From an uncultured Oscillospiraceae bacterium (GTDB lineage Bacteria; Bacillota; Clostridia; Oscillospirales; Acutalibacteraceae), in assembly GCA_902478605.1 (NCBI GenBank), contig CABSLQ010000027.1, forward strand, positions 1 through 38,646: DNA of 38,646 nucleotides. The letters run 5' to 3'. A program made the position numbers and the translations under genes. The notes beneath the pieces are model-generated. The model ran no database searches and was not told the origin of the DNA. It was given only the letters and a program-made list of their open reading frames with translations. This document shows, in pieces, positions 24,555-32,604 of this stretch. Every line of letters starts with the position of its first letter. Position 1 is the stretch's first letter.

Positions 24555-26645
24555 TTACAAACGATATTGCAGCTCGCTGTACAGGCTATGCAGGAAGGTC
24601 CCGAGCTGGCCCACCAGCGAATAGAACATTAAGAACAAGAACAGCAGGAACAGAATTCCTACCAGCACCAGCAGGATAAACAGAATCGCCTTGCCGAAAG
24701 TAAACTTGTGCGTCTTGATGATGCCGATGAGCAGACCAGCCGCCGTTAGATAACCGCCCACAGCGTTCAGTGCGGTCAAAAACGCCTGCTCGCGCAGCAC
24801 GATGATGTTGCTGAGCAGCACCGCCGCTATTTGAGTGAGAATATAGGGACACAGTGCATACACCGTGGCGTTGAACATCTCGTAAAAATGTCCTTCCGAA
24901 TCCATCAGCGTACCCACCGCCCAGCTGCAGATGACAAAGCCAAGTACGATGGCCATCAGCTGGGCGAACTCAGCAAACAGATGAATCTCCTCGAGCCGGT
25001 AATCGTTAAATAAAAAGCCGGTATAGCACAGCGTCATCATGCGGGAGAGGAACAGCGCCGCCAGCAACCCCAGCGACCACCAGACACTGCCCATATGTTC
25101 GTCTTTCATCGCCTCGTAGCCCGCGAATGGATGCGCCATCACATGGAACGGGTTGAGCACCCGCCGGCCGTTCGCCCGCACATTGAAGGCGGGCTTGCGC
25201 GCCGCGCGGGATATCCATACGAACAGCGCGACCACCGCCAGCAGGCACACCGCGAAGATGGCAATGAACCATTTGTCGGTAAAGGCATTGCGCTGGGAGA
25301 GAAACGCCTGGTTATACCCCGAGACATCCCGCGCCTCCCGAAAATAAGCAAGCGCCGTATCGTAATCCTGCTCCTCCAGCGCGGCCCAGCCCAGACCGTC
25401 TGCGCACAGCGGCAGATTTGCGTTCTGCTGCCGGATTTCTTCCCAGTAGGGCTTGGCCTCGGCAAAGTTTCCTTGGGCGAAAAGAACCGCGGCGCGCAGC
25501 AGCGCTTCGGCGTAGGCGGTCGGCTCAAAAACCATAACCTGCTGACGGCCTTGATCGAGAACAAAGACACGCCCCGCTTCTTCCGTGATGGCCACCGGCA
25601 GCTTGAAGCCGCCCGCCTGATCGGCTGTCACGCCAAAAATGCCCAGCAGATGGCTGTTCTGATCATAGGCAAACACGCGGCCGCGGGCGCTGTCCAGCGC
25701 ATAAATCACGCCATCCTCCGACACGGTTAGATCGATGAAAGCCGTGTCCACCGTCTGATTGGCGTTCCGATAGGTCTCATAATCGCCGTAGTCGTCCTGC
25801 CCGATGACAACTCCCGCCGCTGTCTGTGACGCATAAGCGAGCACGTTGTTGCCCAACGGGCTGAGCTTCTTGATCTCCTTCTCGGTCTCCTGGTCAGTGG
25901 TGGTGTACAGAAAGCCGTCGCTGCCCAGCGCCACCGAAGAGTAATCAACAGGCAGCGTGTTTTCCAGCCGGGCCTGCTGCTCCTTATTAAACAGCCTGCG
26001 CCACATCTGGTTGAGGATGGCGCTTGCGGTCACGGTGACCATGTTGCTGCCGAAAAAACCAACAAAGCTGCCGTCCGCCTTCATCTGCAGCAGCCCCTGA
26101 TACGAGCTGTCCGATACGACATACATCATGCCGTCTTCCTGGACGGCGACCTTGCTCGGCGCGTAAATGAAATCCCGCGGAATCAAGCTGCTTTCCGGGC
26201 TGCCGTACCGCTTCAGCACCTGCCCCTGCGCATCCAGAATCAGCACCGCCTGCTGCTTGTTAAGCGCGATGTACAAGGTGCCGTCTTCCTGGACGAAGAG
26301 GCCGAGGGCATCTTCCAGCGAGGTGGGTTCCTCCTCCCCGGTGGGCAGGATATCCCGCAGCGGCTGACCGCTTGCCGCATCGTACACGGCGATGCGGTTC
26401 CCTCCTGCATCGAGCACATACAGCTCGCCGTTATGCACGAACACGTCGGTGGGCGTAACCAGCCCCTCCCCCACGGCGGAGGTATTTTGATAAAAGTCCG
26501 GCGCGGGCACCGCCTCGCCGTATACGTTATAGGTATAGCTGAAGTCCGGATTCTGCAGCGTTTCATACGCCTGCACCGGCGTCGCCAGCAGCGATGCCGC
26601 GCATACGCAGGCGACCGCCAGCCGGCCCCATCGTTTTCCCGTCAT
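24555..26645 (-). CDS. NHL-repeat / TPR / YIP1-domain membrane protein
   Basis: 696 residues. A signal peptide (about 1-26, ending VQA) is followed by an NHL-type beta-propeller outside the cell (about 45-390; units such as PTDVFVHNGELYVLDAGGN and VSEDGVIYALDSARGR). A short TPR-like helical stretch (about 400-455) and one membrane segment (459-478) come next. The C-terminus is a YIP1-family domain with four to five membrane segments (about 498-690; ILNPFHVMAHPFAGYEAM-type entry). The ATG at 26645 starts the signal peptide and has GGGAG and AAAGGA before it; the frame is open further upstream without reason. Its place between two permease pairs and beside the DUF5696-like lipoprotein suggests a membrane partner that senses, scaffolds or couples glycan processing to import. 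No enzyme motif was seen and the function is unknown. Confidence 0.75.
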   Translation of the reverse strand: MTGKRWGRLAVACVCAASLLATPVQAYETLQNPDFSYTYNVYGEAVPAPDFYQNTSAVGEGLVTPTDVFVHNGELYVLDAGGNRIAVYDAASGQPLRDILPTGEEEPTSLEDALGLFVQEDGTLYIALNKQQAVLILDAQGQVLKRYGSPESSLIPRDFIYAPSKVAVQEDGMMYVVSDSSYQGLLQMKADGSFVGFFGSNMVTVTASAILNQMWRRLFNKEQQARLENTLPVDYSSVALGSDGFLYTTTDQETEKEIKKLSPLGNNVLAYASQTAAGVVIGQDDYGDYETYRNANQTVDTAFIDLTVSEDGVIYALDSARGRVFAYDQNSHLLGIFGVTADQAGGFKLPVAITEEAGRVFVLDQGRQQVMVFEPTAYAEALLRAAVLFAQGNFAEAKPYWEEIRQQNANLPLCADGLGWAALEEQDYDTALAYFREARDVSGYNQAFLSQRNAFTDKWFIAIFAVCLLAVVALFVWISRAARKPAFNVRANGRRVLNPFHVMAHPFAGYEAMKDEHMGSVWWSLGLLAALFLSRMMTLCYTGFLFNDYRLEEIHLFAEFAQLMAIVLGFVICSWAVGTLMDSEGHFYEMFNATVYALCPYILTQIAAVLLSNIIVLREQAFLTALNAVGGYLTAAGLLIGIIKTHKFTFGKAILFILLVLVGILFLLFLFLMFYSLVGQLGTFLHSLYSELQYRL

Positions 26646-26691
26646 AAGCTCCCTGTCCTTTCCCCAAGCGTTGTCCCCATCGCCCGGCCCC

Positions 26692-27630
26692 TTATTCCTT
26701 GATACCGGAGCTGGCCATCGTTTCCAGCACCTGCGACTGCGACAGGACAAAGACCACAATCGGCGGTATCATGACAAAGAGGGTCGCCGCCGAACTGACA
26801 CCGGCACGGGCCACCGCGCTGGCGGAGGCCGTGCCCGTGGCAATGGTGCCCGTGGCCATGACGCCGGAGGCCAGCTGTGTCAGCATGGTGGGCAGTACCT
26901 TATTGCTTTCGGTAAAGATCATGGTGGACGCCGTATTGTTCCACACCGACTGGAAAATGAAGATGATAACGGTAATCCAGCCGGGCTTGATGGAGGGCAT
27001 CACAATCCGCCAGCACAACTGCATCTCGTTGCAGCCCTCCAATCGTGCACTTTCGAGTATGCTGTCCGGGAAGGTATCCATCGTCTGCTTGAGCAGGAAC
27101 ACCCCCATCGTGGAGCCGAGCGTCGGCACGATAATCACCAGAAAGGTATCAATCATGCCCAGCTCCGAGAGGATCACATACTGCGGGATGGTCATGATGG
27201 TGGAATTGAACAGCATGGAAATGACGATGATCTGGTTGAGCGTTTTTTTGCCGAAAAAAGCGTGCTTGGACAATACATAAGCGCACATGCCGCTGATAAG
27301 CACATACAAGGCCGTCGTCACCACGCTGACGAAAACGCTGTTGAACAGATAGCGGGAGAAGGGTACCCACGAGCTGGTCGCCAGCTCGAACAGATCGAGA
27401 AAGTTGCCCACCGTCGGATGGATGGCGAAAAAACGGGGCGGGAAAAGATAAAACTCCTCCAGCGGCTTAACCGCATTGGACACCGCGTAAACGAGGGGGA
27501 GCGCCATGACCACGCCGATCGCCGCCAGGAACAGGAACATCAGAAAGTTGCCGCCCCGGGAACGGGAGATCTTGTGCGCCCGGCGCCGCCGGTGTATCCG
27601 GCGGACGACGGAAGTCGTTTCTGCCTGCAT
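26692..27630 (-). CDS. Sugar ABC transporter permease, MalG type (pair 1)
   Basis: 312 residues with about six membrane segments and EAA loop LESARLEGCNEMQLCWRIV. A strongly basic N-terminus (RRIHRRRRAHK) precedes the first segment. Between the last two segments there is an unusually long small-residue stretch (GVMATGTIATGTASASAVA) where most MalG-type proteins are shorter. GAGAGGAG lies 7 bases before the ATG. It pairs with the MalF-type protein encoded just upstream. Confidence 0.9.
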   Translation of the reverse strand: MQAETTSVVRRIHRRRRAHKISRSRGGNFLMFLFLAAIGVVMALPLVYAVSNAVKPLEEFYLFPPRFFAIHPTVGNFLDLFELATSSWVPFSRYLFNSVFVSVVTTALYVLISGMCAYVLSKHAFFGKKTLNQIIVISMLFNSTIMTIPQYVILSELGMIDTFLVIIVPTLGSTMGVFLLKQTMDTFPDSILESARLEGCNEMQLCWRIVMPSIKPGWITVIIFIFQSVWNNTASTMIFTESNKVLPTMLTQLASGVMATGTIATGTASASAVARAGVSSAATLFVMIPPIVVFVLSQSQVLETMASSGIKE

Positions 27631-27650
27631 ATCGTCACTCCTCTCTTTTC

Positions 27651-28565
27651 TCAGCGGCCCACGCGGCTCAGGGCGAAGCCCGCCAGCTTATAGGTCAGCA
27701 GCACCAGCAGGAACATCACCACGCAGATGGCCCCCGCATACCCCATCTGGTACCGCAGCGTTCCGTAATCGGACGCATGCAGCAGCAGGGTGTGCGCGCT
27801 GTAGTCCACGCTGGGCAGTCCGCACAGCGCCTGGCTGATCGGGCCAACCGAAAAGGCCGACGCGATCTGTGTCACCGCGCCGAAGAGCAGCATTGGCTTC
27901 ATCTGCGGCAGGGTGATGTACCACAGCTCCTGCCACCGGTCGCGGATGCCGTCCACCGCCCCCGCCTCATACAGCGTGCGATCGACGTTCTGCAGGCCGG
28001 CGATGAAGGCGAGGAACCCCACCCCAAGGCTCAGCCAGAGCTGCACCGCGATGACCAGTCCGAGCGCCATGCTCGAATCGCTGAAGAAGAGCAGCGGCGT
28101 GTCGATAAGGCCGAGCTTCATCAGAAAGCTGTTGGCCAGGCCGTAGGAGTCGGCGCTAAAGATAAAAGTCCACACGACATAGGCCGATCCTGAGATGGAG
28201 GGCGCGTAAAAGATCAGCGTCATCAGGGCGCGCAGCTTGGGAGATATGTCGTTGATCATCCAGGCAAGCAGAAAACACATCAGATACCCGACTGGCCCAA
28301 TGATCAGCGCCGCGAGCAGCGTATTGCTCAGGGCAGTGATGAACACATCGTCCTCCAGAAACATGCGCACATAGTTGTCTATTCCCACAAAGTGTGGCGA
28401 AGAAAACATGTTGAAGTAGGTAAAGCTCAGCGCAATGGACACAATAATGGGGATCAGGATCATCAGCACATAGCACAGGAGATAGGGACTCATCATCAGC
28501 CAGCTGACGCGATCCCGCCACAGGCGCCGAAAGAAAGGCTCGCGGCCCGCTTTTTTCACTTGCAT
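27651..28565 (-). CDS. Sugar ABC transporter permease, MalF type (pair 1)
   Basis: 304 residues with about six membrane segments and EAA loop YEAGAVDGIRDRWQELWYIT. The ribosome binding site GGAGGAGGAG lies inside the last codons of the upstream binding-protein gene, whose stop is 3 bases before this ATG, so the two are coupled. Together with the next gene it should import what the large binding protein captures. Confidence 0.9.
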   Translation of the reverse strand: MQVKKAGREPFFRRLWRDRVSWLMMSPYLLCYVLMILIPIIVSIALSFTYFNMFSSPHFVGIDNYVRMFLEDDVFITALSNTLLAALIIGPVGYLMCFLLAWMINDISPKLRALMTLIFYAPSISGSAYVVWTFIFSADSYGLANSFLMKLGLIDTPLLFFSDSSMALGLVIAVQLWLSLGVGFLAFIAGLQNVDRTLYEAGAVDGIRDRWQELWYITLPQMKPMLLFGAVTQIASAFSVGPISQALCGLPSVDYSAHTLLLHASDYGTLRYQMGYAGAICVVMFLLVLLTYKLAGFALSRVGR

Positions 28566-28568
28566 CGC

Positions 28569-31331
28569 CTACTCCTCCTCCAAAAGATCCATTTCCGCTT
28601 GTTTGCTTTCCAGTTCCTCGTCGATGATGCGGGAATAACGTAGCAGAGATTCGCGAATATTGGCGTTATTGTTGATGATATCGTAAAAGATGTTGGTCAG
28701 ATTGCGCGAAACGATGTAGCTGCCCGGGATTTCCGGAATTTCGCTGACCACCTCCCGCTGGGCGGTGATCGCCGTCAGCTCCTTCGCCGACCATGGCAGC
28801 AAGGTCGCCGCCTCCTCGTTGGCCGTCAGATACCGTCCCGATGGGCCTAACTGGTTTTCCAGCGCCGTGCCGTATCGTGCCTGTACATCGGCCGAGGTCC
28901 ACCAGTCGAGGAAGGTGAAGCCTGCCTCCGGATTCTCGCAGGATTTGAACAGCACTGCCGCCACGCCCGTCGCATCCGAGGCATTGTTTACTGTGCCGTC
29001 TGCTCCGACGGTGCCAGGGATAGGATACAGTCCCCACTGCCCGCTGATCTCCGGGGCCAGCACCGCCAAAACGCTGTAAAAGGACAGGTAATCGATGACC
29101 AGCGGCATCTCGCCTGTTTTGAAGCGGTTGCCCGCGCTGTAGGCGAAGGGCTGCTCATACTGCTGATACAGCTTGATGAACTCGGCATAGGTCTGATACG
29201 CCTCTTCGGAGGAGAGGGTTGTACTGGTGAAACCCTCGTTGTAATAGGTCATGCCCGCCTGCACCAAGCGCGTGCCGATGCTGCTGGTGGGCACGCCCAC
29301 CGTCATGTGCTCCTGCGACAGCAGCGTGATGACACCCATAAAATCGTCCCAGGTTTTGGGCACCGTCAGGCCGAGCCGGCTGAATACGTCCTCCCGGACA
29401 AACATCATGAGGAAATCCTGCGTTTCGGGCAGACCGAATACCTTATCCTTATAGGTATACGCGTTGAAAGCAGACGCCTGAAACCGCTCCCGGATGGCGT
29501 CAAATCCCTCGAACTCGCTCAGATCCATCAGCACGCCCCGCGCACCCAGATCCATCGGGTAGGTGCGCGCCACGCCGAGTGCCACATCAGGGCCCCGCCC
29601 GGCCATTGTCGCCTCCACCAAGCCGCTGGAGACCAGGCTCAGACGCACCCCGATCTGATACTGCGGAGTGAACGTGTCGTCAATCATGGTCTTAAGGGCA
29701 TTCGCCTGATCCCGCCCGGAGGAAATCCAGACGTCCAGCGTCCCCCCCGGTGCGCTTGTTGCCCCGACGGCACCGTAATCCTCTGTGAAAGAGCGGAAGA
29801 ACTGCTGCACCCCATACCACAGGCGGCTGAAAAAGCCGCTTTCCGCCTGCAGCGAGGTTTTGGTACCCGCACCCGTCAGCTCCAGTCGGTCGACCTGCAG
29901 CGGTTGGGCGGCCAGAGCGTTAAGTACGGTAGACATGGTGCTAATATCTGAATTGAAGGTACTCAGCGTGGTGATAATGGTATCGGTATCCTCAATGTAG
30001 CGTTCGAGCAGCCCGACCACTTCGGAAATAAAGGACAGTTCGCTTCCCGCACCGCCTGATATCGCCTGATAGTCCGCATACAGCGTCTCCAGCTGCTCCA
30101 CGATCCGCTGCATGTCCGGCACCAGGTTGGGGATGGCTGTGTGCAGATTATAGGTCCGGTAGGAATCGGGCGAGGTACCGGTGATCTTAATAATTTGCAG
30201 GTACAGCTCGTTGAGACTCTGGATCGCATCCTGCAACGTGGTATACACGGGCACAGCATCCGCCATGAGGGCTTCCATTGTCAGCGTGTGTTCGCCCTCG
30301 TCCAGATAAAAATAGTAAGTCTGCTCCTCATCGCCGAGCGTTACCACCTGCCAGCCGCGATCGTACTGGAACTTGAAGGCTTCCAGCTCGCGGCAGGGGA
30401 CCTCACCGTCGATGAGAATGCGGCGGGTGCTCTGCATGCCCCGCGCCAGGTTCTGCCGTACCCGCATCGAAATCGCGTAGTAGCCGGCCTTTTCCACCTC
30501 AAACGTCCACTGCACCCACTGGCCCGGCGTGGTCCAGCCGCTGCCTCCGATGGTGTTCAGGCGGGTGTGGGAGGCATCGCTGGGCGTGGTCTGTGCGCTG
30601 GCCCGGTCGGCGACGGGCATAAGCGTCGTGTCCGATACAAGCGACGGATACTCCGCCTCAATGGTCAAAATCTCCCGGTTATCCCCGGCATCTGCGGGCG
30701 GCGTATAAGCCGCAGGTTCCAGGGCAGTGAATAGGAAGACGGAGGCCACTTCCAGTTCCCCCTCGGCGATGGTCAGGGTAACCGTATTGGTTCCGGCGGC
30801 AAAGTCCACTGCGTAGGTTTCCCCCTGCAGATAGTCGGGCAGACGCAGCGGCGCGGTCAGAAAGCCCGCTGCCCGGTTCTGCTCCGGCAGGATGTCGTTT
30901 CCCTGCGCATCCTGCTCCATTTTTCCGTCCGCGCCGTATGTATAGGTATAGGCGGGCGACAGTTCATGCCGCGTAGCCTCGCCGGTCCCCACCGTCATCT
31001 GCACCACCGCCGCGCGCCGCTGCTGCTCTGGTATGCGGTAGCGCAGGCCTACCTGGCAGCTCTGCGCCTGCGTCAATGGGATATCCAGCTGGATCGACGT
31101 CCCTTCGCGCAGCGCGGCATAGCCCTCTTCGTGGATCGACGCCTCCCCCGCCAGGTGCATCTGCTCGGTGGATGCCTCCCAGAGAATACGCACGACGTCC
31201 GGTTGGTTTTCCCCCGCCGCTTCTTCGGCGGGCCGGCCGCTGTATGCCTGCGCAAAAAGGGAGGACGACAGCAGCAGGACGGTCAGCATCCCCATCCAGC
31301 GTATCCTCCAGTTGTGCCTTTTTTTTACCAT
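28569..31331 (-). CDS. Very large ABC solute-binding protein fused to N-terminal carbohydrate-binding domains
   Basis: 920 residues, about twice the usual size. A signal peptide (about 1-29, AQA end) has no lipobox cysteine. An N-terminal beta domain (about 45-205) precedes a CBM6/35-like module (about 222-357: IEAEYPS, GGSGWTTPGQWVQWTFEV, GYYAISMRVRQ, LIDGEV, YLDEGEHTLTM). A helical region (about 360-475, probably coiled) leads to a family 1 solute-binding domain (about 530-890: GPDVALGVART, FGLPETQDFLMMFVREDVF, TFLDWWTSADVQARYG). First gene of the twelve-gene operon, 3 bases before a permease gene. The ATG at 31331 follows AAAGGA at 9 bases; an ATG 24 bases upstream lacks a site. With no lipid anchor it must be held by other means, perhaps an uncleaved signal or the helical region. 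A role in holding polymeric glycan at the transporter is inferred. Confidence 0.8.
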   Translation of the reverse strand: MVKKRHNWRIRWMGMLTVLLLSSSLFAQAYSGRPAEEAAGENQPDVVRILWEASTEQMHLAGEASIHEEGYAALREGTSIQLDIPLTQAQSCQVGLRYRIPEQQRRAAVVQMTVGTGEATRHELSPAYTYTYGADGKMEQDAQGNDILPEQNRAAGFLTAPLRLPDYLQGETYAVDFAAGTNTVTLTIAEGELEVASVFLFTALEPAAYTPPADAGDNREILTIEAEYPSLVSDTTLMPVADRASAQTTPSDASHTRLNTIGGSGWTTPGQWVQWTFEVEKAGYYAISMRVRQNLARGMQSTRRILIDGEVPCRELEAFKFQYDRGWQVVTLGDEEQTYYFYLDEGEHTLTMEALMADAVPVYTTLQDAIQSLNELYLQIIKITGTSPDSYRTYNLHTAIPNLVPDMQRIVEQLETLYADYQAISGGAGSELSFISEVVGLLERYIEDTDTIITTLSTFNSDISTMSTVLNALAAQPLQVDRLELTGAGTKTSLQAESGFFSRLWYGVQQFFRSFTEDYGAVGATSAPGGTLDVWISSGRDQANALKTMIDDTFTPQYQIGVRLSLVSSGLVEATMAGRGPDVALGVARTYPMDLGARGVLMDLSEFEGFDAIRERFQASAFNAYTYKDKVFGLPETQDFLMMFVREDVFSRLGLTVPKTWDDFMGVITLLSQEHMTVGVPTSSIGTRLVQAGMTYYNEGFTSTTLSSEEAYQTYAEFIKLYQQYEQPFAYSAGNRFKTGEMPLVIDYLSFYSVLAVLAPEISGQWGLYPIPGTVGADGTVNNASDATGVAAVLFKSCENPEAGFTFLDWWTSADVQARYGTALENQLGPSGRYLTANEEAATLLPWSAKELTAITAQREVVSEIPEIPGSYIVSRNLTNIFYDIINNNANIRESLLRYSRIIDEELESKQAEMDLLEEE

Positions 31332-31372
31332 ACAGCCACTTCCTTTCTCAAGCAAGCCATAAGCTGGTTTTT

Positions 31373-31386
31373 TATCAAAATTGATA
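31373..31386. promoter_or_regulatory. Palindrome between promoter and first gene (possible operator)
   Basis: TATCAAAATTGATA is a perfect inverted repeat with 6-bp arms and a 2-base centre. It lies 38-51 bases after the candidate -10 and about 42 bases before the start codon. A roadblock-type operator is possible, but the A+T-rich surroundings make chance palindromes common. Confidence 0.25.
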
Positions 31387-31423
31387 TTTATGTATTTTTT
31401 ATTCCAAAATTTTATGCTTATTT

Positions 31424-31454
31424 ATTATAATACCATCTTTTTTAAACATTGCAA
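31424..31454 (-). promoter_or_regulatory. Candidate sigma-A promoter for the twelve-gene operon
   Basis: On the minus strand TTGCAA (31454-31449) is followed after 16 bases by TATTAT (31432-31427), and a perfect TATAAT overlaps it at 31429-31424 with 19-base spacing. The -35 matches 4 of 6. The element sits in the A+T-rich gap about 95 bases before the first start codon. No terminator lies between it and the gene. Confidence 0.5.
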
Positions 31455-31780
31455 TTCTGTTTATCTTTTAAAAGGTATGTTTTTTTTACCTTACAAAGCG
31501 AAGGAAAATTTGTTGGTTTGTCCGCGAAAGCCGGCTTTTCCTGCCGTATTGTCAAGGCGGTTGCCATGCCGTATCCTTTTATCAGCCGAAGAAATTTCTC
31601 TGCAAACTCTGCGGCTGCGAAAATTCTGAAATCCCACGCCTGCAACGGCGCATTATGCGCAAAAGCACGTCACTTGCGGCATACATACGAACGCAATCAG
31701 AAAACGGACAATAGACAAAACACCCAATCCATTCCCAAGCTGACTTTTGCTCAACCGATACAGCCGGAGGGGTGGATAAC

Positions 31781-31830
31781 AAGAAAAGGCGGCATGCACC
31801 CCGTGGAGGGGTGGCATACCGCCTTTTCTT
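31781..31830. terminator. Long imperfect hairpin, possible bidirectional terminator
   Basis: A 12-bp perfect outer stem (31781-31792 with 31819-31830) continues after one mismatch with 4 bp, and after a bulge with 5 more, closing on a 5-base loop. Pyrimidine-rich runs follow the stem on both strands (TTTTCTTTT plus side, CTTTTCTT minus side). No gene clearly ends here, so it may belong to a decayed element. Confidence 0.45.
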
Positions 31831-31915
31831 TTGGGATGCCGAAAAAGGGGCAAACTCCTCTTTTTAGTCCTCGACTTTGCGAAGCAAAATGTATGTGTTA
31901 CGTTCTGCCGGCGTT

Positions 31916-31963
31916 GCCGCTTCAAATGCTATTGCCACCGGAGGTTAGGGCATTTGAAGCGGC
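31916..31963. repeat. Perfect 14-bp inverted repeat
   Basis: GCCGCTTCAAATGC at 31916-31929 is matched exactly by its reverse complement at 31950-31963, with a 20-base loop. There is no T run after it. It lies in the gene-poor stretch and may be an end or binding site of a lost mobile element. Confidence 0.7.
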
Positions 31964-32126
31964 GGGAAAACAAGGCTGTGATTGCGTGCTGTGGAGCCAC
32001 AAGCGCAAGTCCGGTTTCATAAACGCATATGAAAGCCTCCGTCCCACGTCCTACGCTCCGACTTATGAACTAAGTGTCCTGAAGCTGTGGCCACACTTCC
32101 GAAAATAGCAGGACAACGCTATACAA

Positions 32127-32408
32127 ATGTTAAATGAAGAAAATCAAATTGATGAAAATTCTGTTGCCAAATGGCACTTGGATTGCGTTTCTGGCGTTAC
32201 ATCGGATGATATTTTCGAGATGTGCCTGCGTCATTATAGTTGTGTAAAGGATGGTGTCTATGTTTACACGGCAGAACCCGACGCTGGGCTTGGCTCTACA
32301 TACTTAGAAAATATCAATTCGATAGGAATCGAGATAAATCCTGCATACTTTGAGCTTTGCAGGAAACTCGTATCACAATCGGAATATCAACAGCTATCTT
32401 TTAATTAA
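32127..32408 (+). pseudogene. Fragment resembling the C-terminus of a DNA methyltransferase
   Basis: A 93-residue frame whose last third, IGIEINPAYFELCRKLV, matches the closing motif of N4/N6-type DNA methyltransferases (usually GIE-N-P-Y followed by a helix). A degenerate DAGLGST stands where D-P-F-x-G-S-G-T is expected, so the AdoMet-binding motif is broken, and the rest of a catalytic domain of 250 residues or more is absent. No good ribosome binding site precedes the ATG. The first 60 residues match nothing I recognise. It is followed after 4 bases by a strong terminator. Such methylases are frequent cargo of Gram-positive conjugative elements, which supports the idea that this gap is a degraded element. 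A short functional protein is unlikely. Confidence 0.5.
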
Positions 32409-32412
32409 TAGC

Positions 32413-32461
32413 GCCCCTAAAGCGGCGAGATATATAGTCTCACCGTTTTAGGGGCATTTTT
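32413..32461 (+). terminator. Intrinsic terminator after the methyltransferase fragment
   Basis: A 9-bp stem GCCCCTAAA/TTTAGGGGC (32413-32421 with 32447-32455), with a further inner helix, is followed on the plus strand by ATTTTT. The other strand lacks a good U run. Confidence 0.75.
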
Positions 32462-32540
32462 GCCGACAATAGTAATAATTACATGACTTCTTCCCAAAAA
32501 GCTCAACAACTTCCAAAAAGTTGTTCTGAAATCAGCCGAT

Positions 32541-32578
32541 AAAAAAACGCAAAAGCCCAGGTTTACTGCGCTTCTGCG
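32541..32578 (-). terminator. Intrinsic terminator of queA
   Basis: On the minus strand CGCAGAAGC (32578-32570) pairs with GCTTTTGCG (32556-32548) through eight Watson-Crick pairs and one G-U, directly followed by seven T residues (32547-32541). It begins 26 bases after the queA stop codon. Confidence 0.75.
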
Positions 32579-32604
32579 GGTCATTTTCCGTTCTGAATAT
32601 TTAC

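Larger units (their letters stand above)
31455..32126. other. Gene-poor, A+T-richer stretch, probable mobile-element remnant
   Basis: No convincing gene. The base composition and absence of good ribosome binding sites contrast with both flanks. Open frames cross it on both strands but run through the hairpin at 31781-31830 and show no family pattern. Two large inverted repeats lie here (listed separately), and a methyltransferase-like fragment follows. The likely reading is scar sequence left by an integrative element inserted between the sugar operon and queA. Confidence 0.5.

Noticed and set aside
31449..32108. Plus-strand frame of 219 codons in the gene-poor gap
   Set aside because: It runs through the long hairpin at 31781-31830 and a promoter-like region, has no ribosome binding site and no recognisable domain.
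32505..32525. 8-bp inverted repeat AACAACTT/AAGTTGTT downstream of the queA terminator
   Set aside because: Short and A+T-rich, with a U run only inside the loop; it adds nothing beyond the clear terminator at 32541-32578.
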